Source: Bryobacteraceae bacterium (GTDB lineage Bacteria; Acidobacteriota; Terriglobia; Bryobacterales; Bryobacteraceae). Taken from it: a stretch of DNA of 40,298 nucleotides. Where the stretch lies: contig JAICIH010000012.1 in assembly GCA_025924475.1 (NCBI GenBank), forward strand, positions 1-40,298, written 5' to 3'. The notes under the pieces are model-generated. The model searched no databases, was not told the origin of the DNA, and was given only the letters and a program-made list of their open reading frames with translations. Positions 34,152-40,298 of this stretch are shown here, in pieces; positions within the stretch are counted from its first letter, which is position 1, and each line of letters opens with the position of its first letter. Position numbers and translations under genes: made by a program.

Positions 34152-35131
34152 CTTGGTCCCAATGTACGCACCGGCGCGGCGCGCATCCATTTCTCCACTT
34201 CTTCAAACGTCGGCATCCCAGATACAGCCCCTAATGTTTCCACACTCAGCGCAGCCGCCGCATTCGCGAACTGTCCCGCCTCCCTCCAGCTCGCGCCGCG
34301 CTGCCGCGCAGTCAAAAATCCGGCGGCAAAACAATCGCCTGCGCCGGTTGTATCCCGAGCTACAACATCGAATGCCGGACACAATATTTCATCTTCTCCG
34401 GTATAGATGGCGCAGCCGCGCGGGCCGAGTTTCATCACCGCCGTCTTCACGCCTTCCTTCAATACCATGTCGGCGCTGCGTGCGGCCTCGCTCCACCCGG
34501 TCACCATACGAGCTTCGTCCTCATTCATAAAAAGGATGTCGAGACCCTCCAGGCAGGGCCGCAGCGTGTCCATCCATTTCCCCTCTGCATCCCAATTTGT
34601 ATCGAGCGATGTTGTCAGCCCGGCCGCCCGCGCACGCCGCAAGACCTCCGCCCCATGAATCCGCATGTGCGGCAGAATAAACAAGCTTGCTAAGTGGTAA
34701 TGCGCCATGCCGCGGCAAAGATCGGGCGTGAACTCCACCGGCCGCTCGAAGGCCAGCGCGCTGATGCCTAACCTATGTAGAAACTGCCGGTCGCCCCGGC
34801 GATTTACCAGAACGATTGTCGCTGCCGTGGGAGCTGGCATGCGAGCGATGTGGCTCGTATCAACTCCCCCATTCCGCAATTTCTCCAGAATGAACTCCGC
34901 TTGCGCATCGTCTCCCAGCGCACCCAGCAGCCGGACCGGTGTTCCTAAAATCGCCAGGGCGCGCGCCGTATTCGCGCCGTTTCCGCCGACGTGGCGTTCC
35001 ATCGATTCCACAAACGTTGTCGTGCCCCAGGCAGATTCCTCAAACGGTTGCACCAGCGTATCGAAAATGATGCTTCCCGAGCATAGAACGCCTTTCGCTT
35101 CGTTCGTCGCGATTGCTTCACGATCGCTCAA
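34133..35131 (-). CDS. PfkB-family sugar kinase
   Basis: 332 residues. Ribokinase-fold features: C-S-G-S-I-I-F-D-T-L at the start, G-G-N-G-A-N-T-A-R-A-L for substrate binding, a F-M-N-E-D-E-A segment, and the PfkB signature D-T-T-G-A-G-D266-C-F-A-A-G-F with the catalytic Asp. It phosphorylates a sugar or sugar phosphate with ATP in the cytoplasm. It is the last gene of the ROK operon and overlaps the MFS gene by 14 bases. Paired with a LacD-type aldolase, a tagatose-6-phosphate kinase role is attractive, giving tagatose-1,6-bisphosphate for cleavage; KDG or sulfofructose kinases are in the same family and cannot be excluded. Confidence 0.87.
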   Translation of the reverse strand: MSDREAIATNEAKGVLCSGSIIFDTLVQPFEESAWGTTTFVESMERHVGGNGANTARALAILGTPVRLLGALGDDAQAEFILEKLRNGGVDTSHIARMPAPTAATIVLVNRRGDRQFLHRLGISALAFERPVEFTPDLCRGMAHYHLASLFILPHMRIHGAEVLRRARAAGLTTSLDTNWDAEGKWMDTLRPCLEGLDILFMNEDEARMVTGWSEAARSADMVLKEGVKTAVMKLGPRGCAIYTGEDEILCPAFDVVARDTTGAGDCFAAGFLTARQRGASWREAGQFANAAAALSVETLGAVSGMPTFEEVEKWMRAAPVRTLGPSYKPDV

Positions 35132-36377
35132 GCTGCGTTCTCCAACGGACTTCTTCCACAGGTCCTACCACTACACCCCATAACAAGGCGCCGGCAAGTG
35201 CGATGGCCGCTGAGATCAGGAATGCAAGTTTCGACGAACCGCTCGATTGCACGATGACGCCGGCAAGCCACGGCGCCGCTACACCCGACAAACTACCGAT
35301 GCCGTTTTGGATGCTGGTCCAGCGCCCGGCCATCCAAGGACCGGCGAGTGTCTGCGTGATCGCCCAGTGATTGGATGTATAACTCCCAAAAGCCACGCAC
35401 GCCGCCATCAGAAATATCACACAGCTTGCCTCGCTCGCCACAAACGCCGCCGGCAAAATAATCGATGACATAGCCAGTCCGCTCACCACGATCGATTTCC
35501 GTGCCCGCCCCGGCGTCATACCATGCATGATGAGGCGATCGGAAATCCAGCCCGCGACAATCGTAGCTGCTGCTACCGTCGCAAGGCACAGCGAAACGAT
35601 GTTCGCCATCGTGCCGATCGTGAACCCACGCTCTCTCACCAAATACGACGGAATCCACGTCAGCAGAAAAAACCAGAAGTAATTTCCGCAAAAGTGTCCC
35701 AGAAACGTACCCCACGCGGATCGCAGCCGAAACAGCTCGCTAACGGAGCCTCTTTCGAACTCACGGCCGGCTGGCCAGGCCACTGGCCTTTTCACAAACC
35801 GCAGCCACGGAATCAGCCAAAGCAGGCTGCCCACACCCAATGCGATAAAGAAGAATCGCCAGCCGGCGCGGACCAGTATCATGCCTCCGATAAACGTGCC
35901 TAAAGCCGGCCCAAGTTTTGAGCCGGCATCCAGTAGCGCATTCGCGCGTCCTCGATGCTCCGGCGCGATCTCGCTTGCAAAAATTCGCGAGTAGCACGGA
36001 TATGCGAACGATTCGCCCGCGCCCAAAAAAAGACGTGCGATATAAATCGCTCGAAATCCGTTTACCAGGCCGGTCACAATCGTCGCTCCCGACCACAGCA
36101 GAAATGCTGCCGTAAACACTTGCGTAACAGGAAAACGGTCAGCCAGCCATCCGGCCACTCCAAATAACTGCAGTAAGGCGTATGTCCAAAAGAATGACGA
36201 GAGCAATGCTCCGATCTGTACCGGCGACAGCGCCAGCTCTTTTTCAATCAACGGAGCGGCGATGGAAAGATTTCCGCGATCGATATAGTTAATAAAAATC
36301 GAGGCAATCAATAACGTCAGCAGCGTCCACTCCGCCCGCGATAATTTTCGCGTTCCGGTCTTGGCGTCAGCGGTCAT
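35118..36377 (-). CDS. MFS transporter, anion:cation symporter (ACS)-like sugar-acid permease
   Basis: 419 residues from ATG 36377, chosen because it overlaps the aldolase stop as ATGA. The frame is open ten residues further upstream, but that extension lies inside the aldolase gene. About twelve hydrophobic segments are visible. I-N-Y-I-D-R-G-N-L in helix 1 and the F-F-W-T-Y-A-L-L-Q-L and W-L-A-D-R-F motifs after helix 2 match the ACS family of the major facilitator superfamily (hexuronate, glucarate and galactonate carriers). It is therefore an inner-membrane proton-coupled importer, probably of a sugar acid or related anion, feeding the kinase and aldolase of the same operon. Its end overlaps the PfkB start. 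Confidence 0.87.
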   Translation of the reverse strand: MTADAKTGTRKLSRAEWTLLTLLIASIFINYIDRGNLSIAAPLIEKELALSPVQIGALLSSFFWTYALLQLFGVAGWLADRFPVTQVFTAAFLLWSGATIVTGLVNGFRAIYIARLFLGAGESFAYPCYSRIFASEIAPEHRGRANALLDAGSKLGPALGTFIGGMILVRAGWRFFFIALGVGSLLWLIPWLRFVKRPVAWPAGREFERGSVSELFRLRSAWGTFLGHFCGNYFWFFLLTWIPSYLVRERGFTIGTMANIVSLCLATVAAATIVAGWISDRLIMHGMTPGRARKSIVVSGLAMSSIILPAAFVASEASCVIFLMAACVAFGSYTSNHWAITQTLAGPWMAGRWTSIQNGIGSLSGVAAPWLAGVIVQSSGSSKLAFLISAAIALAGALLWGVVVGPVEEVRWRTQLERS

Positions 36378-37402
36378 GCTTTGCCGGGCGCGAACCACGA
36401 ATGCCACGGCGTCGCCGAACGCAGCAGTTCGTTTATCGCGCGAATATTGGCCAAGCCCGCGGTCTCAAGCCATTCGCTCAGTGCGCCCGTATCAAAACGG
36501 GAAGCGGATTTGGCATACTTGGGCACCCCTTCTTGCCAATTGGCGCGGCCGCACAACACGCCGGAAAAGCGCGCCCCGGCGCGCAAAGCAAAGCGTAGCG
36601 ATTCCAAAAACTCCGCGCTATCCACACCTGCGCTCAGATAAATGTAAGGCAATTGCGCGGCGGCATCGGCGGCTTGAAAATACTCCAGCGCTTCTTCGAT
36701 CGTATAGACGCGTTGCCCGTTATACACGGCGCTGCCTTCGACATATGCGGTAATAACCGGAAATTCCACTTTCAGGACGTCCACTCGATACGCGCTTTTG
36801 GAAAATTCCGCAATCGTATCGATCACCCAGCAAGGCTTCTGCCGCGCGAATTCAGGACTCCTCGGATCCAGCCCGTTCGCGTCATACACCACCGGCTCCA
36901 GGAAAAACGGAACATCCAGGTCACTGCATTCCGATCCTATCCGTTCAATCAGCGCACGCTTCTCATCGTTTGCCACGCCCTTCTCCTCCGGCGCATAGTG
37001 CAGCAGAATTTTGATGCCCTGCGCCCCCGACGTGCACAAGCGGCGTACCGACAGCCCAGGCAGCAGCGCCAACATACGATGCGGCCGCGGATTCTCGTAG
37101 CCATCCATCTCATAAGCGAGCAGCAGGCCGCAATCCTTTGCACGCTGTTCCGACGCCCGGCCGCCATACTCGGGATCGAGCAGCACCGCGCTGGTTTCTC
37201 TAGTCAGCACTTTGGTTACAGCCGCTTTGAACTCGACCAGTCGCTCGTCCGTAATTTGCTCGGGCTCGCATCCTGCGGCCTGGGCAATCAAACGGCGTAA
37301 GCTTTTCCGCTGATCGATGGCCAACGCCGCGATCACGCCATTCGCAGTCGAGAGCGATTGCAGTAACCGGCGCTTTCCCGGCGACAAAGAATAGCTAGAC
37401 AT
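36374..37402 (-). CDS. LacD-type class I aldolase (tagatose-1,6-bisphosphate aldolase-like)
   Basis: 342 residues. It follows Gram-positive LacD closely through its length: A-L-A-I-D-Q-R, A-V-L-L-D-P-E-Y-G, D-C-G-L-L-L-A-Y-E, G-I-K-I-L-L-H-Y, V-D-V-L-K211-V-E-F-P-V with the Schiff-base lysine, Y-I-Y-L-S-A-G-V and F-S-G-V-L-C-G-R-A. LacD cleaves tagatose-1,6-bisphosphate to dihydroxyacetone phosphate and glyceraldehyde-3-phosphate. Sulfofructose-1-phosphate aldolase of sulfoquinovose breakdown belongs to the same superfamily, but this sequence is nearer to LacD from what I can recall. It starts 27 bp after the ROK gene and overlaps the MFS start by 4 bases. With the PfkB kinase it makes a complete lower-hexose branch. 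Confidence 0.85.
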   Translation of the reverse strand: MSSYSLSPGKRRLLQSLSTANGVIAALAIDQRKSLRRLIAQAAGCEPEQITDERLVEFKAAVTKVLTRETSAVLLDPEYGGRASEQRAKDCGLLLAYEMDGYENPRPHRMLALLPGLSVRRLCTSGAQGIKILLHYAPEEKGVANDEKRALIERIGSECSDLDVPFFLEPVVYDANGLDPRSPEFARQKPCWVIDTIAEFSKSAYRVDVLKVEFPVITAYVEGSAVYNGQRVYTIEEALEYFQAADAAAQLPYIYLSAGVDSAEFLESLRFALRAGARFSGVLCGRANWQEGVPKYAKSASRFDTGALSEWLETAGLANIRAINELLRSATPWHSWFAPGKA

Positions 37403-37429
37403 CTTGTATCGGTTTTTCTTGCTCGAAAT

Positions 37430-38416
37430 TCATCTCTGCCAAAATTTCGGACCGGCAAATATCTCCTGCAAACTCAGGCAAACGGCTCCGTGCAGCAACG
37501 AATCGTCGGCCGACAGCCGCGCCGGACGCACGGTATAGCGCAAATGTGGCGAGCCAAAGCCGCGCAGCACAGCCGCCTCAATCAATTCCCAAACCGCCGT
37601 GATTCTGCCTGCTATTACCACCTCGGCGGGATTAAACGCGAATCCGATGTTCGAAATGCCTAGCGAGAGATAGCGCGCTGTCTCAAAAATACTCTCCCGG
37701 CTGCGTGCGTCGCCGTTCCGCGCATCCGCCAACATTTCTTCAAATCGCACCGCATCGAACGGCGTGCGCGGATGGACACGATTCCAGGTCGCACAATTAC
37801 TCACATACAACTCCCAGCATCCCCGGCGGCCACAACGGCACTGCGGCCCGTTCGGCTCCACCACCATATGCCCGAATTCCGCCGCAAAATGCGCATCATG
37901 GCCGAGATAGGCATCGCCATTCAATACGACGCCCGCACCCGTACCGAAGTCGCTTACGTTCAGAAATACGAAATCCGTGCTGCGATCCTTTTTTCGTTCC
38001 GTCGAAAGCCAAAGCTCCGATAACGCGCCAACATTGCAATCGCTATCGGCCATCGTTTCGATCCCCGTCAGGAGCTTGAGTTCTTCGGTGATCGGGAAAT
38101 CGGCCAGCTCTTTATGCGTCGGGGTCCATAGAATGCGCCCGCTCACCGCATCCACATGCCCCGGAATGGCGACGCCCATTCGTTGAAATGGTTTTGTGTT
38201 CTTCGAGCCGCGTTCCGTCATCAATCCGGAAACCGCCTTTTCTACCGCCCGCACTAACTTCTTCGGCGAAGTAGGCGTCTCAAACGTCAGGTTCTTCTGA
38301 ATGTGCCCGCTCAGACCCGCATAGGCCAACTGACAGTAGCTGGGCCGGATATTCAACCCAAGTACCTGGTAGCTGGTTTCGTTGAGCCGCAAGTTCAGTG
38401 GCGCCCGGCCGCGCAA
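37430..38416 (-). CDS. ROK-family regulator, sugar-binding part (downstream frame)
   Basis: 328 residues from a weak TTG at 38416, but very likely translated as the C-terminal part of a longer repressor whose DNA-binding domain is in another frame at 38395-38649. The segment opens with G-R-A-P-L-N-L-R-L-N, the linker that in NagC/Mlc-type proteins joins the winged helix to the ROK domain. The ROK zinc motif C-R-C-G-R-R-G-C-W-E is intact, preceded by E-F-G-H. The kinase phosphate motif D-x-G-x-T near the start of the domain is absent (L-G-L-N-I-R-P-S), as in regulators rather than sugar kinases. The reading frame itself extends up to the slippery site at 38431, where a -1 shift joins it to the upstream frame. 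It stands 27 bp upstream of the LacD-type aldolase gene. Confidence 0.8.
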   Translation of the reverse strand: MRGRAPLNLRLNETSYQVLGLNIRPSYCQLAYAGLSGHIQKNLTFETPTSPKKLVRAVEKAVSGLMTERGSKNTKPFQRMGVAIPGHVDAVSGRILWTPTHKELADFPITEELKLLTGIETMADSDCNVGALSELWLSTERKKDRSTDFVFLNVSDFGTGAGVVLNGDAYLGHDAHFAAEFGHMVVEPNGPQCRCGRRGCWELYVSNCATWNRVHPRTPFDAVRFEEMLADARNGDARSRESIFETARYLSLGISNIGFAFNPAEVVIAGRITAVWELIEAAVLRGFGSPHLRYTVRPARLSADDSLLHGAVCLSLQEIFAGPKFWQR

Positions 38417-38649
38417 ATGGTTCGATCCGTCTTTTTTTCCTCCACCAGTTCTTCCGAAACCAGCTCGTCGATGATGTCGGAAACGCTACTTCGAAATACT
38501 CCCGTCAGTCTCGCCAAATCCGCTCGCGAAATCGGATAATGCCGCCGGATCAACTCCAGCATGATGGAACGATTGACGGCGCGCACGCTCGAAGGAGTCG
38601 CCGTGCGGATCTCTAATGGGAGTAAGGCCTGCGCTGGCTTATTCGACAT
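38395..38649 (-). CDS. ROK-family regulator, winged-helix DNA-binding part (upstream frame)
   Basis: 84 residues. Residues about 18-72 are the winged helix-turn-helix that begins ROK repressors (S-S-V-R-A-V-N-R-S, I-S-R-A-D-L-A-R-L-T-G, S-S-V-S-D-I-I-D-E-L, E-E-L-V-E-E-K-K). The frame then runs 11 codons past the run of seven A and stops at 38397-38395, with a tail (T-D-R-T-I-C) unlike any ROK linker. A -1 shift at codon 73 joins it to the 37430 frame for a total of 406 residues, the same as E. coli NagC and Mlc. Without the shift the product is a DNA-binding domain with no effector domain. It heads the leftward aldolase-transporter-kinase operon and probably represses it. Confidence 0.78.
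   Translation of the reverse strand: MSNKPAQALLPLEIRTATPSSVRAVNRSIMLELIRRHYPISRADLARLTGVFRSSVSDIIDELVSEELVEEKKTDRTICAAGRH
38431..38437 (-). other. A AAA AAG slippery heptamer, possible -1 frameshift site
   Basis: In the upstream ROK frame the codons read GAA AAA AAG, so the heptamer is in the X-XXY-YYZ phase used by E. coli dnaX. A -1 slip would continue GAC GGA TCG AAC CAT TTG into the ROK domain. GGAGG lies at 38443-38439, only one base before the heptamer, closer than the spacing known to stimulate -1 shifting. A GCGC-GGCCGG-GCGC hairpin could form about 16 bases downstream, but it is short. A one-base change in the seven-A run would join the frames equally well. Confidence 0.55.
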
Positions 38650-38674
38650 TCCGATTAAACAGGATACCGATTTG

Positions 38675-38685
38675 TAGTCATACCA
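38675..38685. promoter_or_regulatory. GntR/FadR-type operator-like sequence upstream of the ROK gene
   Basis: TAGTCATACCA fits the FadR-subfamily consensus TNGTNNNACNA on both strands. It lies 26 bp upstream of the ROK start codon. No GntR regulator is encoded in the window. The consensus has few fixed bases, so a chance match is possible. Confidence 0.25.
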
Positions 38686-38721
38686 TACTAAAGTGGAGGG
38701 TGTCCAAAACCGGCCCTGCGC

Positions 38722-39567
38722 TTAGGAATCGTCCCAAGGTCTCGGCTCATCGGCCGCGGCTACGGGCCGAACTAGGTCGATTATCGTTGCGATCGCCAAT
38801 ATGGTGATCGGGAAGCAGAGCGCCGGAAGAGCGTAGCGCTCTTTTAATAAAACACCGCAAACGGCGCCTGCCAGATAGGCGACCCACAAACCGCCTGTTA
38901 GTGCAGCGTGCCTTGCGAAGCGTTGCCGCGGTGTAATCCGAAGCGCTGCGCAAAGCCGCTTCCGGGATCGCCCGTGCGTGCGATCGTAGAACCAGAACGC
39001 GTAATGGGCAATCGCCTCCGCGAATTTCGTAAGTGAGCCGGTCAGGTAAGTCGTATAGACGCGCAACCCTGCCACGCGAGTTACCGTGACCGTTTGCAGG
39101 CCCATCGCCGCGGACGGCAGCGAGAGCAGAAAATAAAACTGCGCGGCAGAAGCAGCAGTCAGTTGACCGCCCGTCGAGTAGCGCGCGCCGAACCAGACTA
39201 ACGAGACCAGAAGCAAAATCTCGGTCACCAGCGCAATAGAGAAAGAAGAATGCCAATGCATTCGCCGCGCCCAGGCCGTTGTCGTCGCGCCAAAAAGTAG
39301 ACCAAGTACAAAAGGCAAGATAGGCCAGGCGTGGTGCAAGGCTTGCGTCCAGTTGTGGTCGGCAAGTGCGATTCCTAGGGCTGACGTGTTGCCGGTCATA
39401 TGAGCCGTATAGACGTGATAAATCACCAGCCAGCCTATGACATCGACGAAAGCGGCCGACCAGGCTAAAGCCAGCGCAAGCCATGCTCTTATGCGCGCGG
39501 GCAGCGGGTTCGAGGGCCGAAGCGGCTGCCGCCGCAGCCGCTTCCAGGGAGCGCCGGGTGAAGACAC
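38722..39567 (-). CDS. DUF1275 (YoaK-type) integral membrane protein
   Basis: 281 residues from a GTG start with a weak ribosome site. Six or seven hydrophobic segments are visible. Two family signatures are clear: F-V-D-V-I-G-W-L followed by A-H-M-T-G-N near residues 40-60, and L-Q-T-V-T-V-T-R-V-A-G-L with Y-L-T-G-S-L-T-K-F-A further on. DUF1275 proteins are small inner-membrane proteins of unknown function found widely in bacteria. It follows the truncated short-chain dehydrogenase gene by 25 bp and may share its transcript. It shows no evident link to the sugar genes, and the change of gene content suggests that the utilisation island ends at the ROK gene. Confidence 0.82.
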   Translation of the reverse strand: MSSPGAPWKRLRRQPLRPSNPLPARIRAWLALALAWSAAFVDVIGWLVIYHVYTAHMTGNTSALGIALADHNWTQALHHAWPILPFVLGLLFGATTTAWARRMHWHSSFSIALVTEILLLVSLVWFGARYSTGGQLTAASAAQFYFLLSLPSAAMGLQTVTVTRVAGLRVYTTYLTGSLTKFAEAIAHYAFWFYDRTHGRSRKRLCAALRITPRQRFARHAALTGGLWVAYLAGAVCGVLLKERYALPALCFPITILAIATIIDLVRPVAAADEPRPWDDS

Positions 39568-39592
39568 CTTTAGAAAAAGGATTCAGTCGTGT

Positions 39593-40298
39593 TCATCTGA
39601 GGCTCTCTCCTTTTCGGCCGATCAAAGCCATTCCGGCCAAAGCCGCGACACCGGTCGCGATGGCGACGTCGCGGTACGGCGAGAGATTAAACAGATTTTG
39701 CAAACTGAAACGGCGCGCCCGTTTGCCGAAAACGCCATGCGCGGCGTAGTTGCCGGGCACGGGTTGGAACAAATTATCCGGACGTCCGGGCGAGACAGGT
39801 TCGGATGTCTGCTGAGCGTCATAGCCATGCTCTGCCAGATAACGATCGGCATACCATGGCGCAATTTCCTGCCCATAAATGGCCTTCACGGTTGGCCAGC
39901 CGACGTACACTCCCCGCCTCTTATGCGTTGCCGCCCATACCACCGCCCGCGCCGCAACTTCGGGCTGAAAAATAGGCGGCACAGGTTGTGGGTGGCGCGG
40001 CAGACGCGTCCGGCACCAACTGAATTGAGGCGTATTCATGGCCGGAAGTTGTACCACCGTGATGTGAACCTTGCTGCCATCGTGGATCAATTCAGAGCGG
40101 ATCGAATCGGTAAACCCGATCACCGCGTGCTTAGCGCCACAATAGGCAGACTGCAGCGGAATGGAACGGTAAGCAAGCGCGGAGCCTATCTGCACAATCG
40201 ATCCGCGGTCCCGCGGTTTCATGCGTTTGAGCGCCGCCATGGTTCCGTAGACTTGCCCCAGATACGTGACTTGTGTGGCGCGTTCGAATTCTTCGGGA
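39593..40298 (-). CDS. Short-chain dehydrogenase/reductase, N-terminus beyond window
   Basis: The frame is open to the window edge; 234 residues are visible, of a protein probably about 330 long. The visible part begins P-E-E-F-E-R-A-T, helix 4 of the Rossmann fold, and contains the catalytic Ser region I-V-Q-I-G-S-A-L-A-Y-R-S and the Y-C-G-A-K active-site motif of classical SDRs. The NAD(P)-binding glycine motif lies outside the window. A hydrophobic C-terminal segment (A-I-A-T-G-V-A-A-L-A-G-M-A-L-I) suggests membrane attachment. An internal ATG at 40238-40240 should not be taken as the start, because the homology continues upstream of it. Substrate unknown. Confidence 0.83.
   Translation of the reverse strand, partial: PEEFERATQVTYLGQVYGTMAALKRMKPRDRGSIVQIGSALAYRSIPLQSAYCGAKHAVIGFTDSIRSELIHDGSKVHITVVQLPAMNTPQFSWCRTRLPRHPQPVPPIFQPEVAARAVVWAATHKRRGVYVGWPTVKAIYGQEIAPWYADRYLAEHGYDAQQTSEPVSPGRPDNLFQPVPGNYAAHGVFGKRARRFSLQNLFNLSPYRDVAIATGVAALAGMALIGRKGESLR

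Noticed and set aside
36378..36407. Upstream start for the MFS transporter at 36407
   Set aside because: The ten extra codons lie inside the aldolase gene; ATG 36377 overlaps the aldolase stop as ATGA, the pattern of the other borders here.
38395..38416. Independent translation of the ROK domain from TTG 38416
   Set aside because: There is no ribosome site in front of it, the open frame and sequence similarity continue upstream to the slippery site, and the linker is typical of an internal position in NagC/Mlc-type proteins.
1..40298. CRISPR arrays, tRNA or rRNA genes, prophage or integrase genes
   Set aside because: No spaced direct-repeat array, no tRNA cloverleaf or rRNA stretch, and no phage or recombinase protein was recognised on either strand.

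Overview
The window looks like chromosomal DNA of an acidobacterium of the Bryobacterales / 'Candidatus Solibacter' type. The reasons are two very large Oar-like TonB-dependent outer-membrane receptors with carboxypeptidase-like N-terminal domains, a lipoprotein 'membrane-bound dehydrogenase' with HEAT repeats and a terminal c-type cytochrome, many secreted enzymes with twin-arginine leaders, and moderately GC-rich, densely packed genes. This is inference from gene content; no rRNA or other marker gene is present. No tRNA, rRNA, CRISPR array, prophage or intact insertion sequence was seen, and no intergenic gap exceeds about 200 bases.

Layout. (1) 1-1516: the start of a leftward Tat-exported protein, divergent from a secreted ceramidase-like hydrolase. 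(2) 6954-1505, leftward: Oar-like receptor coupled by a 1-base overlap to a secreted glycoside-hydrolase-like protein. (3) 7059-10717, rightward: Tat-tagged DegT aminotransferase, GAF protein, alpha/beta hydrolase, amidohydrolase. (4) 10728-10847: a MITE-like inverted-repeat element between converging genes. (5) 26151-10849, leftward: an eight-gene operon headed by an RpiR regulator: ceramidase-like hydrolase, Gfo/Idh/MocA oxidoreductase, sodium-solute symporter fused to a heparinase-type lyase, alpha/beta hydrolase, BadF-type sugar kinase, CutC fused to an AGE epimerase, and the dehydrogenase-cytochrome. (6) 26343-34151, rightward and divergent from rpiR: second Oar receptor, second DegT aminotransferase, LmbE-type deacetylase, GH127 hydrolase. 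(7) 38649-34133, leftward: ROK regulator (two frames), LacD-type aldolase, MFS transporter, PfkB kinase. (8) 39567-38722 and 40298-39593: a DUF1275 membrane protein and a truncated short-chain dehydrogenase.

How it may work together. Regions 5 and 6 read as one divergent regulon for uptake and breakdown of an amino-sugar- or uronate-containing glycan: a receptor imports or binds it at the outer membrane, the lyase, GH127 and esterases cut it, the deacetylase and aminotransferase handle the amino or acetamido group, the symporter brings the product in, and the kinase, epimerase and oxidoreductase channel it. Two matching quasi-palindromes in the shared promoter region, 74 bp centre to centre, are good candidates for RpiR operators. 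Region 7 supplies a kinase/aldolase pair of tagatose-6-phosphate type. The substrate itself cannot be read from the sequence.

Most unusual points: (a) the ROK repressor is split between two frames exactly at an A AAA AAG slippery heptamer in the same phase as dnaX, and a -1 shift there restores a 406-residue protein, the length of NagC/Mlc; (b) two long in-frame fusions in the RpiR operon (symporter-lyase and CutC-epimerase) both run through what looks like the signal peptide of the downstream protein; (c) the paired RpiR-type operators; (d) the MITE-like element at 10728-10847.
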